Assembly: GCA_020847635.1 (NCBI GenBank)
Contig: JADLBQ010000072.1
Span: forward strand, 1 to 64,000
Origin: Bacteroidia bacterium
GTDB taxonomy: Bacteria; Bacteroidota; Bacteroidia; AKYH767-A; OLB10
DNA: 64,000 nt
Reading direction: 5' to 3'
This document shows positions 50,901-59,277 of this stretch, in pieces. A program made the position numbers and the translations under genes. Every line of letters begins with the position of its first letter. Positions within the stretch are counted from its first letter, which is position 1. The notes under the pieces were generated by a model. The model was not told the DNA's origin. It made no database searches and saw only the letters and a program-made list of their open reading frames with translations.

Positions 50901-52199
50901 CGTACCTCTGAACTATTCGGAAACAACTTCTATACCGATGCAACCGGGAAAAGCACTTATGCTCCCGGATTGGGCTTTGTATTCGGTGAACAGGATCCTG
51001 ATTTTAAATTCCGTGCTGCTGCAAATGGCTGGATAACCAGAGATTCTACATTGAATAACCAGCTTACCAATACCCTTACAAAAAATCTGACTGCTAGAAG
51101 CAGTCTTGAACCACTCAACGGACTGAAGATTGATCTGAACTGGTCGCGCGTATTCTCAAAAAATCACTCTGAATATTTCCGGACTGGCAGTGATGGTGAG
51201 TTTCGTCCTTTTAATCAGCTTGATGCCGGAAACTTCAGTATTTCGTGGTTAACCATAAACACAGCATTTACTAAAGACAGGAAAGACTATACAAATGAAA
51301 TATTTGATCAGTTTGACCTGAACCGGAAAATTATTTCACAACGTCTGGCTCAGCTGAACTCTTATTCAAACGGCTATGATACTGCAGGATTCAATGACGG
51401 CTATTCAGGCATTTCCCAGGAAGTTCTGACCTATGCCTTCATAGCTGCTTACAGTGGCCAGTCGGCTGATAAAATAAGCCTGGGCAAAGGAGACAGAAGT
51501 TTGTTCCCCTCAATGCCAAAGCCTAACTGGAAGCTAACTTACGATGGGTTGTCCAGAGTTGGAATTTTTAAAAAACTCTTCCAGTCCTTCAGTCTTTCTC
51601 ATGGCTATCGCTCATCACTAAATATTAATAGCTATTCAACCAGTTTGCTTTATAAAAAAGAAGGAACTCCAGCCCGAAATCAATCTGGCAATTTCATCGC
51701 TGAATATGAAATTCAGCAAATCAGCATTACCGAGCAATTCAATCCTCTTTTAGGAATAGATATGCGGCTGAAAAACAACATGTCATTGAGAGTTGAATAC
51801 CGGAAAGACCGTAACCTCTCCTTGTCCTATGCCGGAGTACAGCTAACTGAAACAAAAGGAAATGAAGTAACCGTTGGTGCAGGATATCGTTTTAAACCCA
51901 AATTCCCGCTGAAGTTCGCAGGAAAAAAGCTGAATCTGAATAATGAACTAAACCTGACTGCTGATCTTTCATTTCGCAGAAACAGCACTATTCTCAGGAA
52001 ATTACAAGAGCGAATTAACCAACCAACTGCCGGATTATATGTTATTTCTTATAAACTAGCTGCTGATTATGCAATCAATGAGCGGATGAATGTTAAAGCT
52101 TTTTTTGACCGGACTTCAAATAATCCGCTCATTTCAACCTCCTTTCCGACTACCAGTACCCAGTTTGGAATCAGTATTCGTTTTACTTTGGCTCAGTAA
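44934..52199 (+). CDS. sprA: Type IX secretion system translocon protein SprA (GTG start)
   Basis: 2421 aa; YDIMERIGDMYYRNPSYLTFDEF, RPQGSAELIFG, AYIDDFEGSQSTIDLRTPGNWFLAS, GYRFKPKFPLKFAGKKLNLNNELNLTADLSFR; followed by gcvH and vanZ. Confidence 0.95.
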   Translation: MQLKKFFQYSLAAGLSISILKMMGGKNHIDFSDDYLHSSNNQSGLYLVPKDTPRTNLPYPFPDRPGDPFGTYLPDHPLYMGNPSNINTTIEFNPEEKQYDIMERIGDMYYRNPSYLTFDEFREHEFKNSTRSYWKQRAGEEDQLLKKGFNPKIYVGSDVFDRIFGGNTIDIRPQGSAELIFGLNIQHNENPAIPVKQRTFTTFDFKEKIQMSVIGNIGEKMKLQVNYNTEASFDFENKMKLEYTGKEDEIIQKLEAGNVTLPLAGTLIQGSQSLFGIKSQLKFGRMKVTTVLSQQKGQRSTVDVPPGGGQITEFEVLADQYEANRHFFLAQYFRNNYDKALSTLPTINSNYTITKLEVWKTNRSARNESNRDIVAFQDLGEYNYYANGFIGQGSSVYPSDSLSNDLYRKLNLPPYNAIRDINQAASVLTSLNNPPTNFVSQRDYVIIRNAIKLSENDYTFDPRLGYLSLNSALNPDEELAVAFEYTVSGEVLRVGELTTEGIDPTKSLIVKLIRSKAVNPQIPLWKLMMKNIYSLQGYQIQRENFRLNVYYADDADGGKKKRFLSAGPAEPKISETPLIQLLNLDNLNTNGDPARNGDGVFDFVEGVTINTNNGRIIFPVLEPFGKSLAAQFNDPANATKFTYQELYDSTLTIAQQFASKNKFSISGSYQSSSGSEISLNAINIPPGSVVVTAAGQTLVENQDYTVDYNLGRVKIINAGLLASNTPIQVSVESQSLFSIQSKTLIGTRFDFEANKDLTIGGTFLHVNEQPFTRKVNIGDEPISNVIWGLDGTYRTDSRLLTKLIDKLPLIETKEQSNLTFSGEFAQFIPGHSGAIGSTGNAYIDDFEGSQSTIDLRTPGNWFLASTPQKQPALFPETQGPFIDSLKYGFNRSRLAWYTIDPSVFYRNNNSLLPPNITNADLSNNNVRSVREKEIFPNKQNPNNVDVELPVLNLAYYPEERGPYNFDVEPTGVSAGMNVTGKLNNPETRWAGMMRRIETSDFEASNVEFIQFWMMDPFHNENINNNTGGKLYFNMGTISEDILSDGQQFFENGLPTPNQPDLEVGYSSWGKYPKTDDITKAFINDPADANASRKAQDVGLDGLNSTEENSFHQNYLSRLTTAGVDPGIIAQITSDPSADDFKYFRSSEADNQQLGILDRYKFYSNTEGNSNPDAPDGYPVSATTIPDNEDINRDYQTEQDENYNQYEVDLNPVQLSKYVVDQITATTATPDNTTRTVTWYQFRIPVKKPDQVIGLGANMKSVNFIRMYFKDWSNPIVLRMAKLELLRGEWRRYPFTLEQEGTPVDLEQFQFNVSVVNIEENGRRTPIPYVLPPGINREIALGSTTQQQLNEQALSVRVCNMPDGSERAVYKTTQFDVRKYKRLKMFVHAEDMSPADNLRDNELVVFIRLGSDFTNNYYEYEIPLKVTRWGASVDTDIWPSANEMDMLINKMTNAKLERDKNGIPYSEKFSVFDGEKRITIKGNPTLGNVKSLMLGIRNYAVADNPFLSDDDGQPKCAEIWFNELRMNDFNEEGGWAANARIQAKLADIGNLTLSGAKSTYGFGQLESKINDRQQDNKSQYDVAASLELGKLLPAKAGVSVPMYISYGKEIARPEYNPLNNDIKMEDALNALPTEQAREELKKITEDYTRRKSINFTNVRKNKTGGASTKSRPYDIENLNLSYGYNETFRRNVNTEYELTKDYTASLGYNYNTQPKTIQPFQKSKNLKSKYTRPIKDFNFNPFPSNFNFRTDVIRHYQEVKLRDIYNSDYAPAPYFDKQFTVGRQYSLVWDLTRALKLDFNANNLARIDEPEGALDTKAKRDSMWSNFWQLGRNTDYRQEGNLSYNVPLNKFPITDWINMNARYGFSYHWTASPLIFDPFTGEPRVNPAIGNTIENSNSRQLNTTFNFTTLFNKVPLFKKLLGPKPPPSTRPKPVPVPTDTSSNKKPTIPKVKKERQFSDFERGIARFILSIKNINITYSENKGTLLPGFTRTSELFGNNFYTDATGKSTYAPGLGFVFGEQDPDFKFRAAANGWITRDSTLNNQLTNTLTKNLTARSSLEPLNGLKIDLNWSRVFSKNHSEYFRTGSDGEFRPFNQLDAGNFSISWLTINTAFTKDRKDYTNEIFDQFDLNRKIISQRLAQLNSYSNGYDTAGFNDGYSGISQEVLTYAFIAAYSGQSADKISLGKGDRSLFPSMPKPNWKLTYDGLSRVGIFKKLFQSFSLSHGYRSSLNINSYSTSLLYKKEGTPARNQSGNFIAEYEIQQISITEQFNPLLGIDMRLKNNMSLRVEYRKDRNLSLSYAGVQLTETKGNEVTVGAGYRFKPKFPLKFAGKKLNLNNELNLTADLSFRRNSTILRKLQERINQPTAGLYVISYKLAADYAINERMNVKAFFDRTSNNPLISTSFPTTSTQFGISIRFTLAQ

Positions 52200-52299
52200 T
52201 CCCGATTATATAAAAAGGAATGTAAATTTACCGACTTAAACATCAGGCTAATTTCAATAAAAAATAATTAAACCATTTAAAATTCCAGCCCTGCTATTT

Positions 52300-52674
52300 A
52301 TGAATCTTCCATCCGACCTCCTCTACACCAAAGACCACGAATGGGTAAAAATTGAAGGTACAACAGCCCTAATCGGAATTACTGAACACGCTCAAAGTGA
52401 ACTTGGAGACATTGTCTATGTTGAAGTTGATAAACTCAATGAACCGCTTGAAAAAGGCGTTGTTTTCGGCAGTGTTGAAGCAGTAAAAACCGTTGCCGAT
52501 CTTTTTATCCCCCTTTCAGGAATAATTAATGAAGTGAATCCTGAACTTGAGACTGCTCCAGAGCTAGTTAATCAGGATCCTTACGGAAGAGGCTGGATGA
52601 TTAAAATGACTCTTTCAAATCCATCCGAACAAAGTGAACTTCTAAGTGCTGACAATTACAGGCAACTTATCTGA
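52300..52674 (+). CDS. gcvH: Glycine cleavage system H protein
   Basis: LYTKDHEWVKIEG, GDIVYVEV, FGSVEAVKTVADLFIPLSG lipoyl-Lys motif. Confidence 0.96.
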   Translation: MNLPSDLLYTKDHEWVKIEGTTALIGITEHAQSELGDIVYVEVDKLNEPLEKGVVFGSVEAVKTVADLFIPLSGIINEVNPELETAPELVNQDPYGRGWMIKMTLSNPSEQSELLSADNYRQLI

Positions 52675-52681
52675 GCATAGC

Positions 52682-53068
52682 ATGTTTCTCCGGTATAATA
52701 TTACCGGCATTAGCTGGGCTCTTATTATCATGGCACTTACCCTGGTACCGGGAAGCAGCTTACCTGACCTTTCATTCTGGGAACTGCTGAGTTTTGACAA
52801 AGTTGCCCATTTGATTGTCTTTGCCATTCTCGCTTTCAATTTGGCAGTCGGATTTCGAAAACAGCATCAGTTTCCTGCTTTGCATATACATGCTTTACAG
52901 TATGCATTTGTTATCAGTGTGATTTACGGGCTCACCCTCGAAATCCTACAAGGCGCCTTATTTGCAGACAGATATGCCGATTTGATTGATTTCATTGCTG
53001 ATACAATCGGTGCAGGAACAGGAGTCTTCATATTTCATCTAATATTTAAGAATATCTATCTTCGTTAA
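52682..53068 (+). CDS. VanZ family protein
   Basis: Four TM segments; LSFDKVAHLIVFAILAFNLAVGF, EILQGALFADRYADLIDFIADTIGAGTG. Start moved to 52682. Confidence 0.85.
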   Translation: MFLRYNITGISWALIIMALTLVPGSSLPDLSFWELLSFDKVAHLIVFAILAFNLAVGFRKQHQFPALHIHALQYAFVISVIYGLTLEILQGALFADRYADLIDFIADTIGAGTGVFIFHLIFKNIYLR

Positions 53069-53086
53069 AAAACATCTATCTTCGTT
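53054..53086. repeat. Two direct copies of ATCTATCTTCGTT (20-bp period)
   Basis: 53054-53066 and 53074-53086, spanning the vanZ stop and the tonB leader; each contains TATCTTCG, one mismatch from TAnnTTTG. Confidence 0.6.
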
Positions 53087-53107
53087 GACCGTTTAAATAA
53101 GAAAATT

Positions 53108-53785
53108 ATGGAACCCAAAAAATCAGCATCAGCAGATCTTGAAAAGAAACGAGGTTTGTATTTTCAAATCGGGTTGGTAGTTGCTCTTGTATCTACTCTG
53201 ATTGCATTCCAGTGGAAAAGTTACGAGAAAACTAACTATAGCCTGGGAGAATTAAAAGTGGAGGATATCCCTGAAGAAATTATTCCAATTACCAAACCGG
53301 AAGAAAAACTGCCTCCACCTCCGGTTCCTGTTGTTCAGGTACTAAATATTGTAAAAGATGATGTGGAAATTAAAGAAGAGGCAAAAGTTGAGGATGTCGA
53401 TGTTACAGAGGAAACAACAGTACCCGTTGAAACAATTACCAGAAAAGAGGAAGTAGTGGATGAACCTGAAATCTTTACAATTGTTGAAGAAATGCCGGAA
53501 TTCCCCGGTGGCGGAGAAAAAGCGCTGCTTGCCTACCTGAGTAATAATATCAAATATCCGGCTATTGCCCGTGAAAACGGAATTACAGGCACCGTATATG
53601 TTACTTTTGAAATTGACCAGAACGGGAAGGTAAAAGATGCTAAAGTGTTACGAGGTATCGGAGGGGGTTGTGATGAAGAAGCGCTCAGGGTAGTTAGAAA
53701 TATGCCTTCATGGAAACCGGGGAAACAACGAGGAAAACCAGTTCGGGTTCAGTATAATCTGCCTGTAAGATTTGTATTAAAATAA
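53108..53785 (+). CDS. Energy transducer TonB family protein
   Basis: N-terminal TM, Glu/Pro/Val-rich periplasmic spacer, C-terminal IKYPAIARENGITGTVYVTFEIDQNGKV...VRVQYNLPVRFVLK. Confidence 0.93.
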   Translation: MEPKKSASADLEKKRGLYFQIGLVVALVSTLIAFQWKSYEKTNYSLGELKVEDIPEEIIPITKPEEKLPPPPVPVVQVLNIVKDDVEIKEEAKVEDVDVTEETTVPVETITRKEEVVDEPEIFTIVEEMPEFPGGGEKALLAYLSNNIKYPAIARENGITGTVYVTFEIDQNGKVKDAKVLRGIGGGCDEEALRVVRNMPSWKPGKQRGKPVRVQYNLPVRFVLK

Positions 53786-53807
53786 AAAATTAACTGAAAA
53801 AAATGAA

Positions 53808-53831
53808 GCCGGATCTTGTCCGGCTTTTTTA
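53808..53831 (+). terminator. Intrinsic terminator downstream of tonB
   Basis: AGCCG...CGGCT stem followed by a T-run within 45 bp of the tonB stop. Confidence 0.75.
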
Positions 53832-53942
53832 TGCCTTCCTGCAGATAGCTGAATAACTCTGTCATACTGCTTGTAGTAACCCTTTTAATAACCCTTTCGT
53901 ATTACTCCTCAAATCAAACCGGCACAGACTTTTTCTGCATCT

Positions 53943-56252
53943 GTGTCAAAATTTTTTGAAGTGAGACTGAACTATCTTTTTGCATTGCTATTTGCTGTTT
54001 CCGGATCTGCAGGTTTGGCTCAGCAAGTGACAACTTATGCCGGTATTGCCGGGGTATCGGGGTTCAATGATGGTTCAGCAGCAACTGCAAAATTCAATAG
54101 CCCACATGGGCTCACTGTTGATAAACAAGGAAATATCTAGGGGGCAGACCGGTATAATCACCGGATCCGAAAAATAACTCCTTCGGGCACTGTCAGTACA
54201 TTGGCAGGTTCAGGAATTCCGGGAAGTGCTGATGGAATTGGTACTTCTGCTACCTTTAATGAACCGTGGGCCTTATCAGCAGATTCATCCGGAAATCTTT
54301 ACATTGCTGATACCAAGAACTACAAAATCAGAAAAGTATCACCTGCCGGAGTTGTTACAACCCTTGCCGGTTCAGGCTCATTTGGCAATACAAATGGTCC
54401 TGCTGCAACAGCCCAGTTTGGTTTTCCATCAGGAATTGAGGTAACTCCGGATGGAAGCATTATTTATGTATGCGACCGGATGACTCATACGATCCGTAAG
54501 ATTCAGAACGGCCAGGTTGCTACACTGGCAGGAGCAGCTTTTAACCCAGGTAATACAAATGGAAGTGGAATCTCAGCCAAGTTTGATCATCCTTATTCAA
54601 TCTGTTTGGATAATAGCGGGAATATCATCGTGGCTGATGAATGGAACAACCTGATCCGAAAAGTTACTACAGCCGGAGTTGTCACTACAGTTGCCGGAAA
54701 TGGGAATGCCGGCAGTTCCAATGGCAGTTCAGCTACTGCTTCCTTTAATGCACCCTGGACAGTGGAAGTTGACTCACTCAACAACATTTATGTAGGGGAT
54801 GGAAATAATTTTACCATCAGGAAGATTACACCTTCTGGAGTGGTGAGTGTCTATTCCGGAATTAATGGAATGCCGGGTTTTCTCAACGGATCCGTAAATC
54901 AGGCTTCCTATAGCGGTATTACAGCTTTGGCCTATTTTAAGGCTCAACATAGTTTGTTTGCGGCAGATTCCTACAATCATCTTGTCCGTAAGATTGCTCC
55001 GGTATCTACGGTAAGCTTAAGCCTCACAACCAATTCACCAGGTAACACATTTTGTTCAGGACAGCCAGCAACAATAACAGCTCATCCGGCAGGACTTACC
55101 GACTATACTTTTAAAGAAGGCAATGTGATTCTTGGTACTCCACCTACAAATATCATTATGCTTTCTAACCTTAGCAGTGGTACGCACCTTATCCATTGTA
55201 CGGCTGTTGACGGCCTGGGAAATACAATTATTTCAGATACTATCAGTATTAAAATTCTCACTTCAGTATCAGCAAGTATATCACCGGCCGGACCAATTAG
55301 CATTTGTCAGGGAGATAGTATCATACTGACTGCATCTTCCGGTATAACCTGGCTTTGGAGCACCGGAGATACAACTCAGCATATTGTTGTTAGATCGGCA
55401 GGTTCCTTTTCAGTAACAGTAACCATTTCCGGAAACTGTACTGCCCAATCGTCTCCTGTTTCTGTTAGCCTGAATCAGTATCCGTCAACAGCCACTGTGC
55501 ATAATGACAGTATTTGTAAAGGAGAAACCGCCACTTTAAAAGTAACTTCACAACCTGGGGTTTCCTATTACTGGTTTAATCAGCAGTCAGGTGGTTCGTG
55601 GCTCGGAACCGGTGTTAATTTCACTACTCAGCCGTTAAATCAAACCACTGTCTTTTATGCTGAACTGAGAAGTTCACAAGGATGTATGAATCCAAACCGG
55701 ATTCCGGTTTATGCAATCGTAATTTCACCTCCTCAGCTTTCTTTTACTGCCACAACCAGTTCCGGGAGTTCTGCCGGAATACAAGTCAACTTTATAAATA
55801 CATCATTGAATTCCGTTTCTTATCAATGGAATTTTGGTGACCCTGCTTCAACTGAGAACACTTCAACAGAAATCAATCCGACACATATTTATACATCACC
55901 GGGTAATTATACCGTTACCTTATCGGGGGTAAACTCTTTTGGATGTCGTGACTCCTTAATCAGTACCATTTCAGTTGACAGGAAGAATGAAGTATTTATT
56001 CCAAATGCATTTTCTCCAAATAATGATGGAAGTAATGATGTCTTTCGAGTCAGGGGAACAAATATTGAAACCGTTAACATGAAAATTTTCAATCAGTGGG
56101 GTGAAGTTATTTACCATGCACCCCTTAATTACTGGGATGGCAAGGTTAAAGGTGATTGGGTTCAGATCGGGACTTACATTTATCTTATAGAAGTAATTTT
56201 TAAAAATAACGAGACAGAAACTTATAAAGGATTAATTTCAGTAATCAGGTAA
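53943..56252 (+). pseudogene. NHL-repeat / PKD / type-B C-terminal sorting domain surface protein interrupted by in-frame TAG at 54138-54140
   Basis: ORFs 53943..54140 and 54201..56252 share a frame; NHL repeat reads GNI*GADRYNHRIRKI; C-terminus VFIPNAFSPNNDGSNDVFRVRG...FNQWGEVIY...WDGK...GTYIYLIEV is type-B CTD. Confidence 0.8.
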
Positions 56253-56255
56253 ATC

Positions 56256-58121
56256 ATGAATATGCGGACTCTAATTCTAATATCCTTTGTTTTACCATTA
56301 ACACTTACCCGTGTAAATGGCCAGGATCCGCATTTTTCGCAATACCAGAACCTCCCTCTCTATCTCAACCCTGCTCATACCGGAAACGGAATTCAGCATG
56401 TGCGTGCAGTAATGGCATATAGAAATCAATGGGCAAGTATTTCCAGCCCGTTTACCACTCAGGCTTTCATGCTCGATAAGGCAGTTGGAAGGTTTGGATT
56501 CGGTCTCTCTGCTTTACATAACGGAGCCGGATCTGCCGGATTTAATGAAACTTTCCTTAACGGTAACCTGGCATATCACATTCCTGTAAGTAAATATGCA
56601 AAACTGTCAGCTGGTATTCAGGCCGGGATGTTTAATAAATCCATTAACCTATCTAATTTAACTTTTGACAGCCAGTACATAGAAGATGTCGGGTTTAATG
56701 CAGATCTCCCCAATGGAGAAATTCTTTCAAATACATCCATAACCCGGCCTGATCTTGGATTTGGATTTATGTATCAGCGGGGGTTTAGCAACCCATCTTT
56801 GAAACTAAAGCCTTATGCCGGAGTTTCTTTCCTGCATATCAACCAGCCGAAAGAAACATTCATTACAGAAAAAAACACGTTACCTATCAGACAAACCTAT
56901 CAGCTTGGAGTGAGGATTATGCTTAACGAAAAGACTGAACTGAAACCATCTTCGGTGGTGATGATTCAGGATCATCACCACGAAGTATTTACCGGAGCCC
57001 TGTTGAATTATTTGCTTCCGAATCTGAACAAGCTCCAGTTCGGGCTGATGTTGAGAAACAATGATGCAGTAATCGCTTATGCAGGTTACCAAATCAGCCA
57101 GCTTTTTATTGGAACCAGTTATGATGTTAATTATTCTTCACTGAAAAGGGCAACCGGTGGTAAAGGGGGATTTGAGATTACCTTAAGTTATATTCCAAAA
57201 CGGAAAATCTATAAAGCTGAAGAACAGCCAAAAACCAGAAAGACGAATAAAACGGTCAAACCTGAAAAGGTTGTAAAAGCAGATCTGCAGCACAACATGA
57301 AACTGCTTTCCAATCCTTCACATCCGATGCAGATAGCACTGAGAACAAATCAGCAAGTAGCACAAATTCACCAACCTGTACCTAAGATAGAACCAACATC
57401 TGTTATTGTGACTGCAAAACCTGAGTTAAGAACCGAAAAAGAAATCAATACTTCAGTACCGGCAGCTACGAAAACTCAACAGCCCGAAGTTGTAACAAAT
57501 AATCCGGTTTCACAGGCTAATGACCAATTAAATACCAGTCACCCTGAGCATCATACAACTTCCAGTACAAAACCCAAACAGGCAGTTGATACAGATGGTG
57601 ATGGTATCGCTGATGACCAAGATGACTGTCCGTTTATCAAAGGACCGGAAGCAACCCGCGGATGTCCTGATTCTGATGGTGATAGTCTAATTGACATGAA
57701 AGATAAATGTCCCTTTGAAGCAGGCCCGGCAGAAAATTATGGTTGTCCGATTAAAGTGCCTACACTGGATAAATCAAAAATTATTAAGCAGTTCAGGAAT
57801 ATCGAATTTGAAACCGGGAAAGCCATTGTTCGCACTCCTGATATTTATGACATTATTGAGCATGCCATTGATGTCATGTATCAATATCCTGCAAGTTCAA
57901 TAATCCTTTCAGGACATACCGACAGTGAAGGCGATGCGCTCCATAACATGAGGCTGTCAGAAGCACGGGTTAATACAGTCAGACGCTATCTTATCGGTCA
58001 AGGAATCAATGAAAAGAGAATTAAAACTGTGTATTACGGTGAAACCATGCCATTAATGGATAACAGCACGGATTATGGAAAAGCCCGAAACCGCAGGGTA
58101 GAAATCAATATTTTCAGATAA
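56256..58121 (+). CDS. PorP/SprF family type IX secretion membrane protein fused to TSP3 repeats and OmpA-like domain
   Basis: [23 protein letters not shown]-terminus; [72 protein letters not shown]...NRRVEI. Confidence 0.92.
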   Translation: MNMRTLILISFVLPLTLTRVNGQDPHFSQYQNLPLYLNPAHTGNGIQHVRAVMAYRNQWASISSPFTTQAFMLDKAVGRFGFGLSALHNGAGSAGFNETFLNGNLAYHIPVSKYAKLSAGIQAGMFNKSINLSNLTFDSQYIEDVGFNADLPNGEILSNTSITRPDLGFGFMYQRGFSNPSLKLKPYAGVSFLHINQPKETFITEKNTLPIRQTYQLGVRIMLNEKTELKPSSVVMIQDHHHEVFTGALLNYLLPNLNKLQFGLMLRNNDAVIAYAGYQISQLFIGTSYDVNYSSLKRATGGKGGFEITLSYIPKRKIYKAEEQPKTRKTNKTVKPEKVVKADLQHNMKLLSNPSHPMQIALRTNQQVAQIHQPVPKIEPTSVIVTAKPELRTEKEINTSVPAATKTQQPEVVTNNPVSQANDQLNTSHPEHHTTSSTKPKQAVDTDGDGIADDQDDCPFIKGPEATRGCPDSDGDSLIDMKDKCPFEAGPAENYGCPIKVPTLDKSKIIKQFRNIEFETGKAIVRTPDIYDIIEHAIDVMYQYPASSIILSGHTDSEGDALHNMRLSEARVNTVRRYLIGQGINEKRIKTVYYGETMPLMDNSTDYGKARNRRVEINIFR

Positions 58122-58126
58122 CAACA

Positions 58127-59218
58127 ATGAAAGATATAATAGTAATTCTGCTTCCCTTTATTTCATCCCTGTTCATCGCAATTCTGATTACGAGGCTATG
58201 GATCAAATCCGGAACAAAATGGCATCTTTTTGAGAAACCAGACGAAAGAAAGCACCATATTTTTTCTACTCCCAATATGGGAGGGATCGGGATTCTGGCT
58301 GCTCTGGTCATTCCGTTTTTTATACTGGGAGGAGTAGCTGATTTTACACAAACCCGTTTCATCATGGCCAGTACTTTCATCATGTTTTTTACCGGATTTT
58401 TTGATGACCTGTTAAATCTGACTCCGTCAAAAAAATTTTTTATGCAGTTAATCGCAGCCTTTATTGTTTGTCTTAACGGAATGGTATTGCATAATCTTCA
58501 TGGGTTGTTTGGAATTCATATCCTGGCAGAACCTTATGCTACTGCAATTACCACGATTATCATTGTCCTTTTTATCAATGCCTTTAATTTTATTGACGGA
58601 GTTGACGGACTTGCAGGCTCCATTGGATCAGTAAGTTCACTCATTTTTGGTATCCTGTTTTTTAAATCAGGACAAGGAGAAATGGCTTTATTGTCATTCT
58701 GCCTTTGCGGGGCTTTACTTGGGTTTTTATATTTTAACCGGTACCCGGCACGTATCTTTATGGGAGACACAGGTTCCCTGTTTGTCGGATTTTTATTAAT
58801 TGTTTCTGGTATCCAGGTCATTAATCAGGGTGTGGTTCAGCATCCTGACAATGAATCTTCAATTATGGCTTTTGTATTTGCCATTTTATTCATCCCGGTT
58901 TATGATCTGATCAGAGTTGTTACCATCAGACTTGTTACCGGCCAATCACCTCTTAAGCCTGACCGAAATCACCTTCATCACATGATTGGCAGACAGAATT
59001 TCGGACATAGCGGAATCACCTTTATAATCCTGGTTTTTAATCTGTCATTAATTTTCTTACAACAACAGATGCGGTTTGTTTCTATAAATTATTTTATTGT
59101 CATTTCAATATTAACTGCAATGCTAACCATGAACACCTATGTTGTTGCACGAATTTCGGTTTTACGGGATAAATTCTTAGGCACTGATAACCGTTTCTCG
59201 CATTTATCTGACCATTAA
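58127..59218 (+). CDS. MraY/WecA-like undecaprenyl-phosphate sugar-1-phosphate transferase
   Basis: [51 protein letters not shown]. Confidence 0.93.
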   Translation: MKDIIVILLPFISSLFIAILITRLWIKSGTKWHLFEKPDERKHHIFSTPNMGGIGILAALVIPFFILGGVADFTQTRFIMASTFIMFFTGFFDDLLNLTPSKKFFMQLIAAFIVCLNGMVLHNLHGLFGIHILAEPYATAITTIIIVLFINAFNFIDGVDGLAGSIGSVSSLIFGILFFKSGQGEMALLSFCLCGALLGFLYFNRYPARIFMGDTGSLFVGFLLIVSGIQVINQGVVQHPDNESSIMAFVFAILFIPVYDLIRVVTIRLVTGQSPLKPDRNHLHHMIGRQNFGHSGITFIILVFNLSLIFLQQQMRFVSINYFIVISILTAMLTMNTYVVARISVLRDKFLGTDNRFSHLSDH

Positions 59219-59277
59219 AAAGCCTGTTCCCGGACTTACTACAGATTGTTTTACTTTGTCAGTCTTAAAAATCTGAC

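Noticed and set aside
54138-54140. Programmed recoding (pyrrolysine or readthrough) of TAG
   Set aside because: No supporting element or family precedent seen; nonsense mutation or sequencing error is simpler.
54000-55020. Internal NHL repeats as a DNA-level tandem repeat
   Set aside because: Similarity is at the protein level with diverged codons; explained by the NHL propeller.
54201-56252. Independent gene starting at 54201
   Set aside because: The start is a TTG inside an NHL repeat, in frame with the upstream ORF, without a signal peptide; better read as the continuation of 53943.
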